Origin: an uncultured Lentisphaeria bacterium
Lineage (GTDB): Bacteria; Verrucomicrobiota; Lentisphaeria; Victivallales; Victivallaceae
Length of the DNA: 6,949 bases
Direction: 5' to 3'
Assembly (NCBI GenBank): GCA_949298665.1
Contig: CASFXO010000297.1
Coordinates: 1-6,949 of the forward strand
Shown here piece after piece: positions 1 to 6,535 of this stretch. Made by a program: the position numbers and the translations under genes. A model generated the notes under the pieces. The model was not told where the DNA came from, ran no database searches, and worked only from the letters and a program-made list of their open reading frames with translations. Numbering within the stretch: position 1 is the first letter of the stretch; each line of letters opens with the position of its first letter.

Positions 1-1186
1 TATCGGCCTGGATTCCGGCGAGCAGTACCGCGCGCGCCCGGTCACGCCGCAGCAGCCGGGTCTCCTCCTCCAGAACGGTCTGTAATTCCTCCGGCGTCAA
101 GGCCACGGTACAGATATTGTTTTCGAAAGGGAACAAACGATACAGGTCCCGTTCCGTCAATTCGGCCGGATACGTCCTTCTCCGGGAACGATCCGCGTAA
201 ATCGCCGCATCCGCTGCCCCGACCCGCAACATCGCCCGTCCGATCAACGCCGCCAGCTCTCCCTCAAATCGCTTTCCCGTCGGTTCCTGCAGGGGACCTG
301 GAGCCCGTCCCGCCGGACGGCGTCCCAGAACATCAGCCCGCCGCATGCCGGCGGCAATCTCGGCGGAAACATCCGCAGTGGTTCCGGCAGAATTTGACCG
401 CAGCAGTACCGAGGTGATGCGGCGTACCGTCTTGTCCCGTTCATCGAAATCAATGCGGATGACCGCCACCATTGCCGCATGACTGCCGGGCTGCACAAAC
501 CAGGATTCACCGATCCGCGATCCCGCGTTTTCCTGATGCGTATGGGCTCCGATCACCAGATCGATTTCGGGAAAGTCCCGCAAACGACGCAGCAGATTGC
601 CGCCGCGAAAATATTCGCCGTCATGCTGTACCAGCACCACCACGTCGGGACCGGCCGAGCGAACCTCCGGCATGATTCGGCGCAGGGCCTTTTCCGGCGG
701 TTCCCATTCCAGAGTGCCCGGCAGAACCCGGTACCCCAGCTGCCCTTCGGTCAGGCCGATCACGGCCACCCTGATCCCGTTGCGGAGCACCATGCTCCAT
801 GACGCCGGCTGGAACTCGCGACTGCGCCAGTTGGCCCCCAGCACCGTTCCGGGAAAATCCCGGAAACGCCACGGCGTCTGCTCAAAATCGTGATTTCCCG
901 GCACCCAGAAGTCATAACGCAACGCCCGCAGCATGGCCATCGGCAACATTCCGGCCTCATACCGGGCAAGGAAACTTCCCTGCAAAGTATCACCGGCATC
1001 GATCAGCAGCACCCGATCCGCCCCCCCGGCCCGCTGCCGCTCCCGCTCGATCACCGCTCGCAGCCGGATCATATTCTCCATGGCGCCGTGCATGTCTGCG
1101 GTAGCGAGAATCAACACCTCCCCGGCCCATGCGGGACTCCGGAAAAGGCACAAAAATCCAATGAACAGCGGCAATATCTTCTTCAT
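1..1186 (-). CDS. Exported 5'-nucleotidase-type metallophosphoesterase (3' end outside window)
   Basis: 395 codons are visible and the frame is still open at the left edge, so the C-terminus is missing. Residues 1-21 form a clear signal peptide (MKK, hydrophobic core, SPAWA before Gly22), which fixes the start at 1186 and predicts a secreted or periplasmic enzyme. No convincing Shine-Dalgarno precedes that ATG. The N-terminal part carries the calcineurin-like dimetal motifs in order: TADMHG (D31, H33), DAGD (D66), GNHD (N98, H99), QHDGE (H188) and GAHTH (H215, H217). From about residue 285 a 5'-nucleotidase C-terminal domain begins, with LFPFENN and the following LTPEEL segment recognisable. 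The family hydrolyses nucleoside 5'-phosphates, 2',3'-cyclic nucleotides or related phosphoesters (UshA/CpdB type); the exact substrate cannot be told from what is visible. It is divergent from the small basic protein gene. A run of seven G (minus strand) near codons 54-56 reads in frame as given. Confidence 0.88.
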   Translation of the reverse strand, partial: MKKILPLFIGFLCLFRSPAWAGEVLILATADMHGAMENMIRLRAVIERERQRAGGADRVLLIDAGDTLQGSFLARYEAGMLPMAMLRALRYDFWVPGNHDFEQTPWRFRDFPGTVLGANWRSREFQPASWSMVLRNGIRVAVIGLTEGQLGYRVLPGTLEWEPPEKALRRIMPEVRSAGPDVVVLVQHDGEYFRGGNLLRRLRDFPEIDLVIGAHTHQENAGSRIGESWFVQPGSHAAMVAVIRIDFDERDKTVRRITSVLLRSNSAGTTADVSAEIAAGMRRADVLGRRPAGRAPGPLQEPTGKRFEGELAALIGRAMLRVGAADAAIYADRSRRRTYPAELTERDLYRLFPFENNICTVALTPEELQTVLEEETRLLRRDRARAVLLAGIQAD

Positions 1187-1263
1187 GACGGAAAGTTTGC
1201 CCCAATCGGTCCGGAATGCAAATGAAAAAAGAAAAAAAGCGCAAAAAACTCCAGGATACAACT

Positions 1264-1293
1264 TGACGAATCCACAATGAAAGCGCATATTAA
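1264..1293 (+). promoter_or_regulatory. Candidate sigma-70-type promoter for the small basic protein gene
   Basis: TTGACG at 1264-1269 matches five of six bases of the -35 consensus. A weak -10 follows: CATATT at 1287-1292 with a 17-base spacer, or the overlapping ATATTA/TATTAA one or two bases further on. Transcription would start near 1300, giving a leader of about 40 bases that contains the GAGGT ribosome binding site at 1329-1333. The rest of the 153-base divergent region (1187-1339) is AT-rich, with an A-run on the plus strand at about 1223-1246; I found no clear promoter for the nucleotidase gene on the minus strand. Confidence 0.5.
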
Positions 1294-1339
1294 TAAATAT
1301 TCATTCTGTATACAACAAAATAACATATGAGGTAGCATC

Positions 1340-1498
1340 ATGTCCCAGCATCCGAGTCTTCGCGTCGGCGGCAAAGTCCGCAAACAGCGCAATGTCATGA
1401 AACGTTTCGAACGTCTCGATATCCTCCGTGCCGAAGGCCGGATTCCCGAAGACAAAGTGCTCGGCCTGCCCAAAACCAAAGCGATCGAGGGAATGTAA
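1340..1498 (+). CDS. Small basic protein, PVC-type (52 aa)
   Basis: The ORF encodes 52 residues with 13 Lys/Arg against 6 Asp/Glu. It has a well-placed GAGGT ribosome binding site at 1329-1333, six bases before the ATG. Visible features are HPSLRVGGKVRKQRNV (residues 4-19), KRFERLDIL (21-29) and VLGLPKTK (40-47). This pattern matches, from memory, a short conserved family annotated only as small basic protein (TIGR04137-type) in Verrucomicrobia, Planctomycetes, Lentisphaerae and Chlamydiae. The function is not established to my knowledge; size and charge fit an RNA- or ribosome-associated protein, but that is inference. There is no signal peptide or membrane segment. It has its own promoter candidate and two terminators behind it, so it is probably a monocistronic gene. 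The overlapping minus-strand reading frame across it has no start signals and a composition unlike a real protein. Confidence 0.88.
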   Translation: MSQHPSLRVGGKVRKQRNVMKRFERLDILRAEGRIPEDKVLGLPKTKAIEGM

Positions 1499-1535
1499 TC
1501 ATCTTTCGTTCGTTTATTTCGCTGAAGATGAAGAC

Positions 1536-1568
1536 GGCGCTTTTTCAATGGAAAAAGCGCCTTTTCTT
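1536..1568 (+). terminator. Intrinsic terminator of the small basic protein gene
   Basis: A perfect 11-bp stem (GGCGCTTTTTC at 1536-1546 with GAAAAAGCGCC at 1551-1561) closes a four-base AATG loop and is followed by TTTTCTT. It begins 38 bases after the stop codon of the small basic protein gene. Confidence 0.9.
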
Positions 1569-1586
1569 ATGCTCCTGAAACGGCTT

Positions 1587-1630
1587 GCACACACTTTTTT
1601 CCTTAAAAAAAACGGGGTGTGCTGTTTTTT
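1587..1630 (+). terminator. Second, tandem intrinsic terminator
   Basis: GCACAC at 1587-1592 pairs with GTGTGC at 1617-1622. Inside this, a T-run (1595-1600) can pair with an A-run (1605-1612) across an unpaired interruption. The stem is followed by TG and six T (1625-1630). The T-tract lies only on the plus-strand side, so it acts on plus-strand transcription. It lies 18 bases beyond the first terminator and would block residual read-through before the isomerase gene. Confidence 0.7.
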
Positions 1631-1643
1631 CGAAAATACCGTG

Positions 1644-1649
1644 TATATT
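1644..1649 (+). promoter_or_regulatory. Weak candidate -10 element upstream of the isomerase gene
   Basis: TATATT sits in the short AT-rich patch between the second terminator and the isomerase leader. No good -35 hexamer is seen at 16-18 bases upstream, where the sequence is the T-tract of the terminator. If used, transcription would start near 1656 and leave a leader of about 130 bases. Confidence 0.3.
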
Positions 1650-1681
1650 ATTTATGCCCATAATCCATGAACGGCATAAAT
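1650..1681. repeat. 9-bp perfect inverted repeat, possible operator
   Basis: ATTTATGCC (1650-1658) and GGCATAAAT (1673-1681) are exact reverse complements separated by 14 bases, so equivalent positions lie 23 bp apart, about two helical turns. The repeat begins directly after the candidate -10 element and would cover the transcription start, where a repressor could act. It could equally form a hairpin with a 14-base loop in the leader. Confidence 0.5.
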
Positions 1682-1730
1682 CCCGGACGGAGCAGAAAAG
1701 GTTTGTAACATTCTTCAGCTTATCCCTCCA

Positions 1731-1745
1731 CGCCTGACGCAGGCG
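1731..1745 (+). other. Small hairpin in the isomerase leader
   Basis: CGCCTG, a three-base ACG loop, then CAGGCG form a perfect 6-bp stem; two more pairs are possible if one G is bulged. It lies about 30 bases before the ribosome binding site, is not followed by a T-tract, and matches no riboswitch I recognise. Confidence 0.35.
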
Positions 1746-1786
1746 GTGTTCACGGCTCCCCAACTCCTCAACGCGAAGGAATCCAT

Positions 1787-2545
1787 ATGAAAAAAACACA
1801 GATTGCGGCCCAGCTCTACACCCTGAGGGATTTCCTCAAAACCCCATCCGACATTGCCGACACCCTGAAAAAAGTCCGGCAAATCGGCTTCGACGCCGTT
1901 CAGCTGTCGGGCCTCGGCCCGATCGACGATCGGGAGTTGACCGCCATCCTCGCCGGAGAAGGGCTGGTCTGCTGCGCCACCCACGAAAAGGCGGCGGACA
2001 TCGTCGAACGCACGCCGATGGTCATCGAACATCTGCACCGTCTGGGATGCCGCCATACCGCCTACCCCTTCCCCCACGAAAAACCGACCAGCTACGCGGA
2101 AACGGTCCGCCTGGCCGAAAAGCTCAACACCGCCGCCGAAACCATGGCCGCCGCCGGAATCACCCTCTCCTATCACAACCATGCCCACGAATTCGAACGG
2201 TTCGACGGTCATATCTGGCTGGATATCCTTTACGATCACGCCCCCGCCCTGCGGGCGGAACTGGATACGTTCTGGGTGCAGGCCGGGGGCTGTGACCCGG
2301 TGGCGTGGATCAAAAAATTCCCGGGGAGACAGCCGCTGCTGCATTTGAAGGATTTCGGCATCATCCAGGGCGAACGGGCCATGCGTCCGATCGGTCAGGG
2401 CAATCTCAACTGGCCGGCAATCATCGCCGCCGGAGAAGCGGCGGGCGTGGAATATTTCATCATCGAACAGGACGTCTGCCAGAAGAGTCCGTTTGATTCG
2501 CTGAGCGACAGTCTGGCGTTTCTGACGGAACACTTCGTCCGCTGA
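1787..2545 (+). CDS. Sugar phosphate isomerase/epimerase, TIM-barrel family
   Basis: The protein is 252 residues, a usual length for the xylose-isomerase-like/AP-endonuclease-2 TIM-barrel family. The start is supported by AAGGA at about 1775-1779. Visible family features in order: AAQLYTLRD at the first strand (residues 7-15), GFDAVQLSG (34-42), THE (65-67), SYHNHAHEF (128-136), ELDTFWVQAGG (158-168), HLKDF (186-190), IGQGNLNWPAI (202-212) and IIEQD (225-229). E135, D160, H186 and E227 are the likely divalent metal ligands by analogy with relatives. There is no signal peptide, so the protein is cytoplasmic. Family members isomerise or epimerise free or phosphorylated sugars, inositols and similar compounds, and the substrate cannot be deduced. 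No transporter, dehydrogenase or kinase gene lies beside it, so the context gives no pathway. It is preceded by terminators and faces mraY, so it is probably transcribed alone. Confidence 0.9.
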   Translation: MKKTQIAAQLYTLRDFLKTPSDIADTLKKVRQIGFDAVQLSGLGPIDDRELTAILAGEGLVCCATHEKAADIVERTPMVIEHLHRLGCRHTAYPFPHEKPTSYAETVRLAEKLNTAAETMAAAGITLSYHNHAHEFERFDGHIWLDILYDHAPALRAELDTFWVQAGGCDPVAWIKKFPGRQPLLHLKDFGIIQGERAMRPIGQGNLNWPAIIAAGEAAGVEYFIIEQDVCQKSPFDSLSDSLAFLTEHFVR

Positions 2546-2553
2546 CGTCCGAT

Positions 2554-2611
2554 CGACCGGGGATGACGCGACACGGCGGCCCCTGTGCGTGCCGCCGCCC
2601 GCGCCCGGTCG
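2554..2611. other. Nested GC-rich hairpin between convergent genes
   Basis: An outer arm CGACCGGG (2554-2561) pairs with CCCGGTCG (2604-2611). An inner arm CGGCGGC (2574-2580) pairs with GCCGCCG (2591-2597) around a 10-base loop. It fills most of the 70 bases between the isomerase stop and the mraY stop and could be read on either strand. Neither side has a real T-tract, so a classical intrinsic terminator is doubtful; protection of mRNA 3' ends or factor-assisted termination are alternatives. Confidence 0.45.
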
Positions 2612-2615
2612 GGTT

Positions 2616-3710
2616 TCAACGCAGTTTCAGCGTGGCAATCGCCAGCAGGGCAAAAACGCCGGAGAGGATCCAGAACCGCACCACGATCTGGGTTTCCGTC
2701 CACCCCTTCCGTTCAAAATGATGGTGAATCGGCGCGCACAGAAAAATACGCCGTCCCGTCAACTTGAACGACCCCACCTGCAAAATCACCGACAGCGCCT
2801 CCATCACGAACACCCCCCCCACCAGCACCAGCAGAATCTCCTGCCGCGCCAGCACCGCCAGCAATCCGACCGCGCCCCCCAGCGCCAGACTGCCGGTGTC
2901 CCCCATGAACATGGAGGCCGGATGGCAGTTGTGCCACAGAAACCCGATGCAGCTGCCGATCAGCGCCGCCGCAAACACCACCGCTTCGCTGATCCCGGGA
3001 ATGAAGGGGATGTTCAAATATTCCGCAAACACCTTGTGTCCCATCAAATAAGCGAAGACCAGATAGGTCAGCGTGCAGAAAATCGTGCAACCGGTCGCCA
3101 GACCGTCCTTGCCGTCGGTCAGGTTCACCGCGTTCGACGCGCCGACGACCACCACCACGGCAAACAACGGCACCAGAATCCGGTTGCTCCAGACCGGCGC
3201 CTTGAAAAAAGGCACCATCAACTGACTCATATATTCGCCGATCCCCGGCTGTTCACAGAGATACCAGACCGCCAGACCGGCCACCAGAAACTGTCCGCCC
3301 AACTTCAGTTTTCCGGGGAGACCGTCGCGATTCTTTTTCACCACCTTCCGGTAATCGTCCACAAAGCCGATCGCCGCAAACCCCACCGTCGCCCCCGCCA
3401 GCGTCAGAAAAATCGGATGCCGGACCAGCGACCACAGACAGGCGCTGATCAGCAGCGCCCCGATGATCAGCAATCCCCCCATGCAGGGCGTGCGTTCCTT
3501 TTCCTTGTCCACCCATTCCGGCGGAAACAGATCGGCGTAACGACTGGCCGCGCGGGCATTGAGTTTCCGCAGCCACCGGGCGGTGCTTCCCCCCAGCAGC
3601 AGCACCAGCAGAAATGCGGTCACGGCGGCGCCGCCCGCCCGGAACGTCACATATTCAAACAGTCGCAGCGGACCGAAACAATCACTGAAATTCGACAACC
3701 AGAACAGCAT
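2616..3710 (-). CDS. mraY: Phospho-N-acetylmuramoyl-pentapeptide-transferase
   Basis: MraY is the membrane enzyme that transfers phospho-MurNAc-pentapeptide from UDP to undecaprenyl phosphate, making lipid I for peptidoglycan (EC 2.7.8.13). The 364 residues match the family's usual length of about 360, and the N-terminus with YVTFRAGGA (20-28) aligns with known MraY proteins. About ten hydrophobic segments are visible. Hallmarks in order: KERTPCMGG (71-79), GFVDDYRK (115-122) with the Asp118-Asp119 pair, NAVNLTDGKDGLA (193-205), MGDTGS (269-274) with Asp271, and APIHHHFE (326-333) followed by VVRFWI. Lys201 stands where I expect Leu or another hydrophobic residue. An AAAGG ribosome binding site lies about seven bases before the ATG. 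It is the last gene of a minus-strand unit, 36 bases after the pseudouridine synthase. No mur or fts gene adjoins it, unlike the common division/cell wall cluster. Confidence 0.97.
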   Translation of the reverse strand: MLFWLSNFSDCFGPLRLFEYVTFRAGGAAVTAFLLVLLLGGSTARWLRKLNARAASRYADLFPPEWVDKEKERTPCMGGLLIIGALLISACLWSLVRHPIFLTLAGATVGFAAIGFVDDYRKVVKKNRDGLPGKLKLGGQFLVAGLAVWYLCEQPGIGEYMSQLMVPFFKAPVWSNRILVPLFAVVVVVGASNAVNLTDGKDGLATGCTIFCTLTYLVFAYLMGHKVFAEYLNIPFIPGISEAVVFAAALIGSCIGFLWHNCHPASMFMGDTGSLALGGAVGLLAVLARQEILLVLVGGVFVMEALSVILQVGSFKLTGRRIFLCAPIHHHFERKGWTETQIVVRFWILSGVFALLAIATLKLR

Positions 3711-3746
3711 GAAAAAACCTTTCTTTCCCCTCGTTGAAAAAACACG

Positions 3747-4775
3747 CTATAACATATCGCGTTTTTCCGCTTTTGCACACGGATTTTCCGAAAAAACTTC
3801 CTCCTCTTCCGCAGTCTTCCCCGCCCGATCCCAGACGGTACGGAAATCCTCCGGCAGCGGCGATTCCACATGCACCTCCCGCCCGGTGAACGGATGGCGA
3901 AACGTCAGTGCCGCCGAATGGAGCGCCTGACGCGGCATCCGCAACAGCGCCCGGTCCGCGGCATCGATCCGGTCATCGCGAATTTTCAGATAGATCCGCT
4001 CGTCCGGCCCGTACAATTTGTCCCCCAGCAGCGGAAATCCCAGCGAACACAGCGTCGCCCGGATCTGATGCAGCCGCCCGGTCCGCGGCAACGCCCGCAC
4101 CAGCGAAACGCCGGCACGCACCGCCACCGGCTCCAGCCGGGTCGCCGCAAATTCTCCTCCGGCCGCCGGAGGCGCCGCCCCGGCGGGAATAAAACGCCGT
4201 TTCTTGCGCACCGCACCGGCGGCGTCCGGCAACAGCACCCCTTCCGCCTCCACCGGTTCGGTAAATGAGCCGAAAACCAGCGCCAGATATTCCTTCCGCC
4301 AGGGCGTCCGGGAAAGTTTCCGCGCGGCCTCCGCGTGCCGCGCGACCAGCAGCAGTCCCGACGTCTCCCGGTCAAGACGATTGACGAGATGAACGTTGCC
4401 GAACGTGCGCCGCAGTTCAAACCACAGCGTGTGCCGATAAAAAGGACCGACGGGATGCACCGGCAGATTACCGGACTTTTCCACGATACGGAAATACTCG
4501 TCCTCGTAAACCACCCGCCAGGCAAGATCGACCGGCGGCTCCGGCAGATCGCCGGGGTGATAGCTCAACACCTCGCCGTCCGCAAGCACCCGCTCCGGCA
4601 CCGCCGCAACATTGTTGACCCGCAACTCCCCGGCGGCGATTCTCTCCCGCCAGCCGTCGCGATCCCGGTAGGTGAAACGCGCGACAAGATAGTCCAGCAG
4701 CGGCATGCCCGCGCCGCGCTCCCGTGAGATGCGGGTGGAGATCACCCGCTTTTCCAATGCATCCGATTTCATCAT
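3747..4775 (-). CDS. RluA-family RNA pseudouridine synthase
   Basis: This 342-residue cytoplasmic enzyme should convert specific uridines in rRNA or tRNA to pseudouridine. Residues about 24-75 (LLDYLVARF, then RIAAGELRVNN and a GEVLSYH strand) form an S4-like RNA-binding domain. The catalytic domain follows: VVYEDEYFRIVEKSGNLPVHP (88-108), HLVNRLDRETSGLLL (129-143) with catalytic Asp135, RKEYLALVFG (160-169), and RTGRLHQIRA (231-240) followed by GFPLLGDKLYG (246-256). The architecture fits RluA/RluC/RluD-type enzymes, but the target uridine cannot be assigned. The start ATG overlaps the recN stop as ATGA and is followed by a second in-frame ATG; no strong ribosome binding site is seen, so translational coupling to recN is likely. 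The last 25 or so residues are a charged tail (EEEE, then Lys/Arg-rich) beyond the conserved domain. Confidence 0.93.
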   Translation of the reverse strand: MMKSDALEKRVISTRISRERGAGMPLLDYLVARFTYRDRDGWRERIAAGELRVNNVAAVPERVLADGEVLSYHPGDLPEPPVDLAWRVVYEDEYFRIVEKSGNLPVHPVGPFYRHTLWFELRRTFGNVHLVNRLDRETSGLLLVARHAEAARKLSRTPWRKEYLALVFGSFTEPVEAEGVLLPDAAGAVRKKRRFIPAGAAPPAAGGEFAATRLEPVAVRAGVSLVRALPRTGRLHQIRATLCSLGFPLLGDKLYGPDERIYLKIRDDRIDAADRALLRMPRQALHSAALTFRHPFTGREVHVESPLPEDFRTVWDRAGKTAEEEEVFSENPCAKAEKRDML

Positions 4776-6430
4776 GACTGTTGCAGCAGCTCTCCGGCAT
4801 GAGCCAGTGCCGCCGCCCCCCCGCCGAGCATCCGGGCGATTTCCTGCCGCCGCTCTGCGGCATTCAGCCGGACGATGCGGGAAACCGTGCGGCCATGTTC
4901 CACCGCCTTGGTTACGGCAAAATGGGCATCCCCCCGTGCCGCCACCTGCGGCAGATGGGAGATGGCCAGCAGCTGCCGCCGGGCACCCAGCGCCCGCAAT
5001 TCCGCCCCCACCCGCGCCGCAGTCTCTCCACCGATATTGACGTCGATTTCATCGAAAACCGCCACCGGCACCCGGTCGGCGTCGCAAAGCACCGTTTTCA
5101 GCGCCAGCATCAGCCGGGACAACTCCCCGCTGCTGGCGATTTTCCGCAACGGCTGCGCCGGTTCGCCGGGGTTGGCGGAAAACAGCAGTTCCAGCTGATC
5201 CTGCCCGTTCTCCCCCGGTTCCTGCCGGGTGAATTCCGCCGTCAGCATCCCCGCGGCGAAGCCGATCGCCCGCAGTTTGCCGCAGACCTCCTTCGTGAAA
5301 TCGGCGGCCCGTTCCCGGCGGCGTTCCGTCAACCGGTCGGCGGCGGCCTGAAGCCGCTCCTGCAACTCCCGTTCCCGCCGATCCCATGCCGCCCGTCGTT
5401 CGTCGCCGCCGCGATACGCCGCCAGCCGGGTCCGGGCCTCCTCCAGCGTCTCCAGCACCTGTTCCAGCGACGGGCCGTAACGGCGCTTGAGCGAATGCAG
5501 CGCGCTCAGACGGTTCTCCAGCTCCTGAAATCCCGCCTCGTTCATCTCCACGCCGCCGCCGAAATCGGCGATGTCCGCCGCCAGCTCCCGGATAGACTCT
5601 GCGGCAAGCCCGCAACGTTCCAGCAGTTCCCCGCCTTTCTTCTCATCCAGACGCGCCAGATTCTGCAGCATCCGATACGCCTCCGACAGCCGGTCGGCCA
5701 CCGACCCCTCCGCGTCGCTCAAAAGCGCCGCCAGCCGGGCACTTTCCTCCATGATTTCCCGGGCATTGGCCGCCAGGCGGTGGCGAGCGGTCAATTCCTC
5801 ATCCTCTCCGGACCGGGGCGACACCCGTTCGATCTCCTCCACGAGCATCTCCAGATGCCCGGCCTCCACGGCGGATGGCTGCGATGCGGCAAAAGCGGTC
5901 CGTTCCTTCCGGAGCGCCGCCAGTTCCGCGCAGATCTCCGCGCAGGCGTCCCGCAACGGCTCAACCCCGGCATACCGATCCAGAAGCTCCAGCTGGCGTG
6001 TCCGGGACGTCAGGGACTGATGTTCATTGGCGCCGTGAACGTCGATCAGCAGTTCGCCGATTTCCCGCAATACCCGGACCGTTACCGGCACGTTGTTCAC
6101 ATGGCAACGCCCTCCGGAAGCGGTGATGATGCGCCGCAGATGCAGTTCCGGCTGGTCGGGATCGAAGGGGATTTCCGCCGCCGCCAGCACCGGGGCCAGT
6201 TCGTCCACGGTCTCCGGCGCGGTCTGAAAGACGCCGCAGATCTCGCAGCGGTCGGCTCCGGCACGAATCACCGTCCGGTCGGCACGATCACCGAGCAACA
6301 GAGAAACGGCTTCCAGCAGGATCGACTTGCCTGCGCCGCTCTCGCCGGTGATGACGTTGAAGCCGCGTTCGAACTCCACTTCGGTGTGTTCGATCAGCGC
6401 CAGATTTTCGATTTTCAGATATGAGAGCAT
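4772..6430 (-). CDS. recN: DNA repair protein RecN (SMC-like ATPase)
   Basis: RecN is an SMC-related ATPase that acts early in recombinational repair of DNA double-strand breaks. Its 552 residues match the usual length (553 in E. coli). The N-terminal half-site has MLSYLKIENLALIE (1-14) and the Walker A motif GESGAGKS (29-36). HGANEHQSL (132-140) corresponds to the family's HGQHEHQ region with a changed centre. Residues about 160-385 are rich in Glu, Arg, Ala and Leu with heptad character, as expected for the coiled-coil arms. The C-terminal half-site has signature SSGELSRLMLALK (432-444), Walker B VAVFDEID (455-462) and AISHLPQVA (488-496) with the switch His491. It is the first gene of the minus-strand unit and overlaps the next gene by four bases. 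A GGGA about eight bases upstream may be the ribosome binding site. I see no E. coli-type or Bacillus-type LexA box upstream, although recN is often SOS-controlled. Confidence 0.97.
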   Translation of the reverse strand: MLSYLKIENLALIEHTEVEFERGFNVITGESGAGKSILLEAVSLLLGDRADRTVIRAGADRCEICGVFQTAPETVDELAPVLAAAEIPFDPDQPELHLRRIITASGGRCHVNNVPVTVRVLREIGELLIDVHGANEHQSLTSRTRQLELLDRYAGVEPLRDACAEICAELAALRKERTAFAASQPSAVEAGHLEMLVEEIERVSPRSGEDEELTARHRLAANAREIMEESARLAALLSDAEGSVADRLSEAYRMLQNLARLDEKKGGELLERCGLAAESIRELAADIADFGGGVEMNEAGFQELENRLSALHSLKRRYGPSLEQVLETLEEARTRLAAYRGGDERRAAWDRRERELQERLQAAADRLTERRRERAADFTKEVCGKLRAIGFAAGMLTAEFTRQEPGENGQDQLELLFSANPGEPAQPLRKIASSGELSRLMLALKTVLCDADRVPVAVFDEIDVNIGGETAARVGAELRALGARRQLLAISHLPQVAARGDAHFAVTKAVEHGRTVSRIVRLNAAERRQEIARMLGGGAAALAHAGELLQQS

Positions 6431-6458
6431 AATCGGATTCCCGAATCATTTTCCCTAC

Positions 6459-6487
6459 AATTTACATTCGGAACCGGAGCGCTGCAA
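6459..6487 (-). promoter_or_regulatory. Weak candidate promoter for the recN-rlu-mraY unit
   Basis: On the minus strand, TTGCAG (6487-6482) and TAAATT (6464-6459) are separated by 17 bases. Each hexamer is a partial match (three and four of six). The start would lie near 6452, about 22 bases before the recN ATG. Position and spacing make it plausible, but the match is weak. Confidence 0.35.
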
Positions 6488-6499
6488 GCCGGAATTTAT

Positions 6500-6528
6500 T
6501 TGACAAAATGAAAATGACGGAATATCTT
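6500..6528 (+). promoter_or_regulatory. Sigma-70-type promoter for the Trp/Pro-rich exported protein
   Basis: A perfect TTGACA -35 (6500-6505) is followed after 17 bases by TATCTT (6523-6528), which matches four of six -10 positions. Expected transcription start is about 6534-6536, at or within two bases of the ATG at 6536, so the transcript would be leaderless or nearly so. Confidence 0.6.
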
Positions 6529-6535
6529 TTTCCCT

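Noticed and set aside
990..1277. Possible frameshift at the C7 run in the nucleotidase gene, suggested by a separate minus-strand frame ending at 990.
   Set aside because: Recounting seven C at 1021-1027 gives an uninterrupted frame from 1186 to the window edge with all metal motifs in register, so the gene is intact here.
1183..1548. A minus-strand 121-codon frame across the small basic protein gene and its terminator.
   Set aside because: It would start inside the terminator stem, has no ribosome binding site and has low-complexity Phe/Arg-rich stretches from homopolymers.
1715..2533. A minus-strand open frame of 272 codons over the isomerase gene.
   Set aside because: Codon-aligned antisense shadow of the isomerase, which has clear TIM-barrel motifs and a ribosome binding site.
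2589..3737. A plus-strand open frame of 382 codons covering mraY and extending beyond it.
   Set aside because: Also codon-aligned antisense to mraY; the product is a His/Gln/Arg/Pro-rich string typical of a shadow frame, with no start signals.
4781..6424. A plus-strand open frame of 547 codons covering almost all of recN.
   Set aside because: It is codon-aligned with recN in antisense and exists because recN avoids TTA, CTA and TCA codons. Its product is Arg/Gln/Pro/His-rich with no recognisable domain, while recN has all family motifs.
6431..6535. Search for an SOS (LexA) box upstream of recN.
   Set aside because: Neither a CTGT-N8-ACAG nor a GAAC-N4-GTTC pattern is present by eye. PVC LexA sites may differ, so this does not exclude SOS control.
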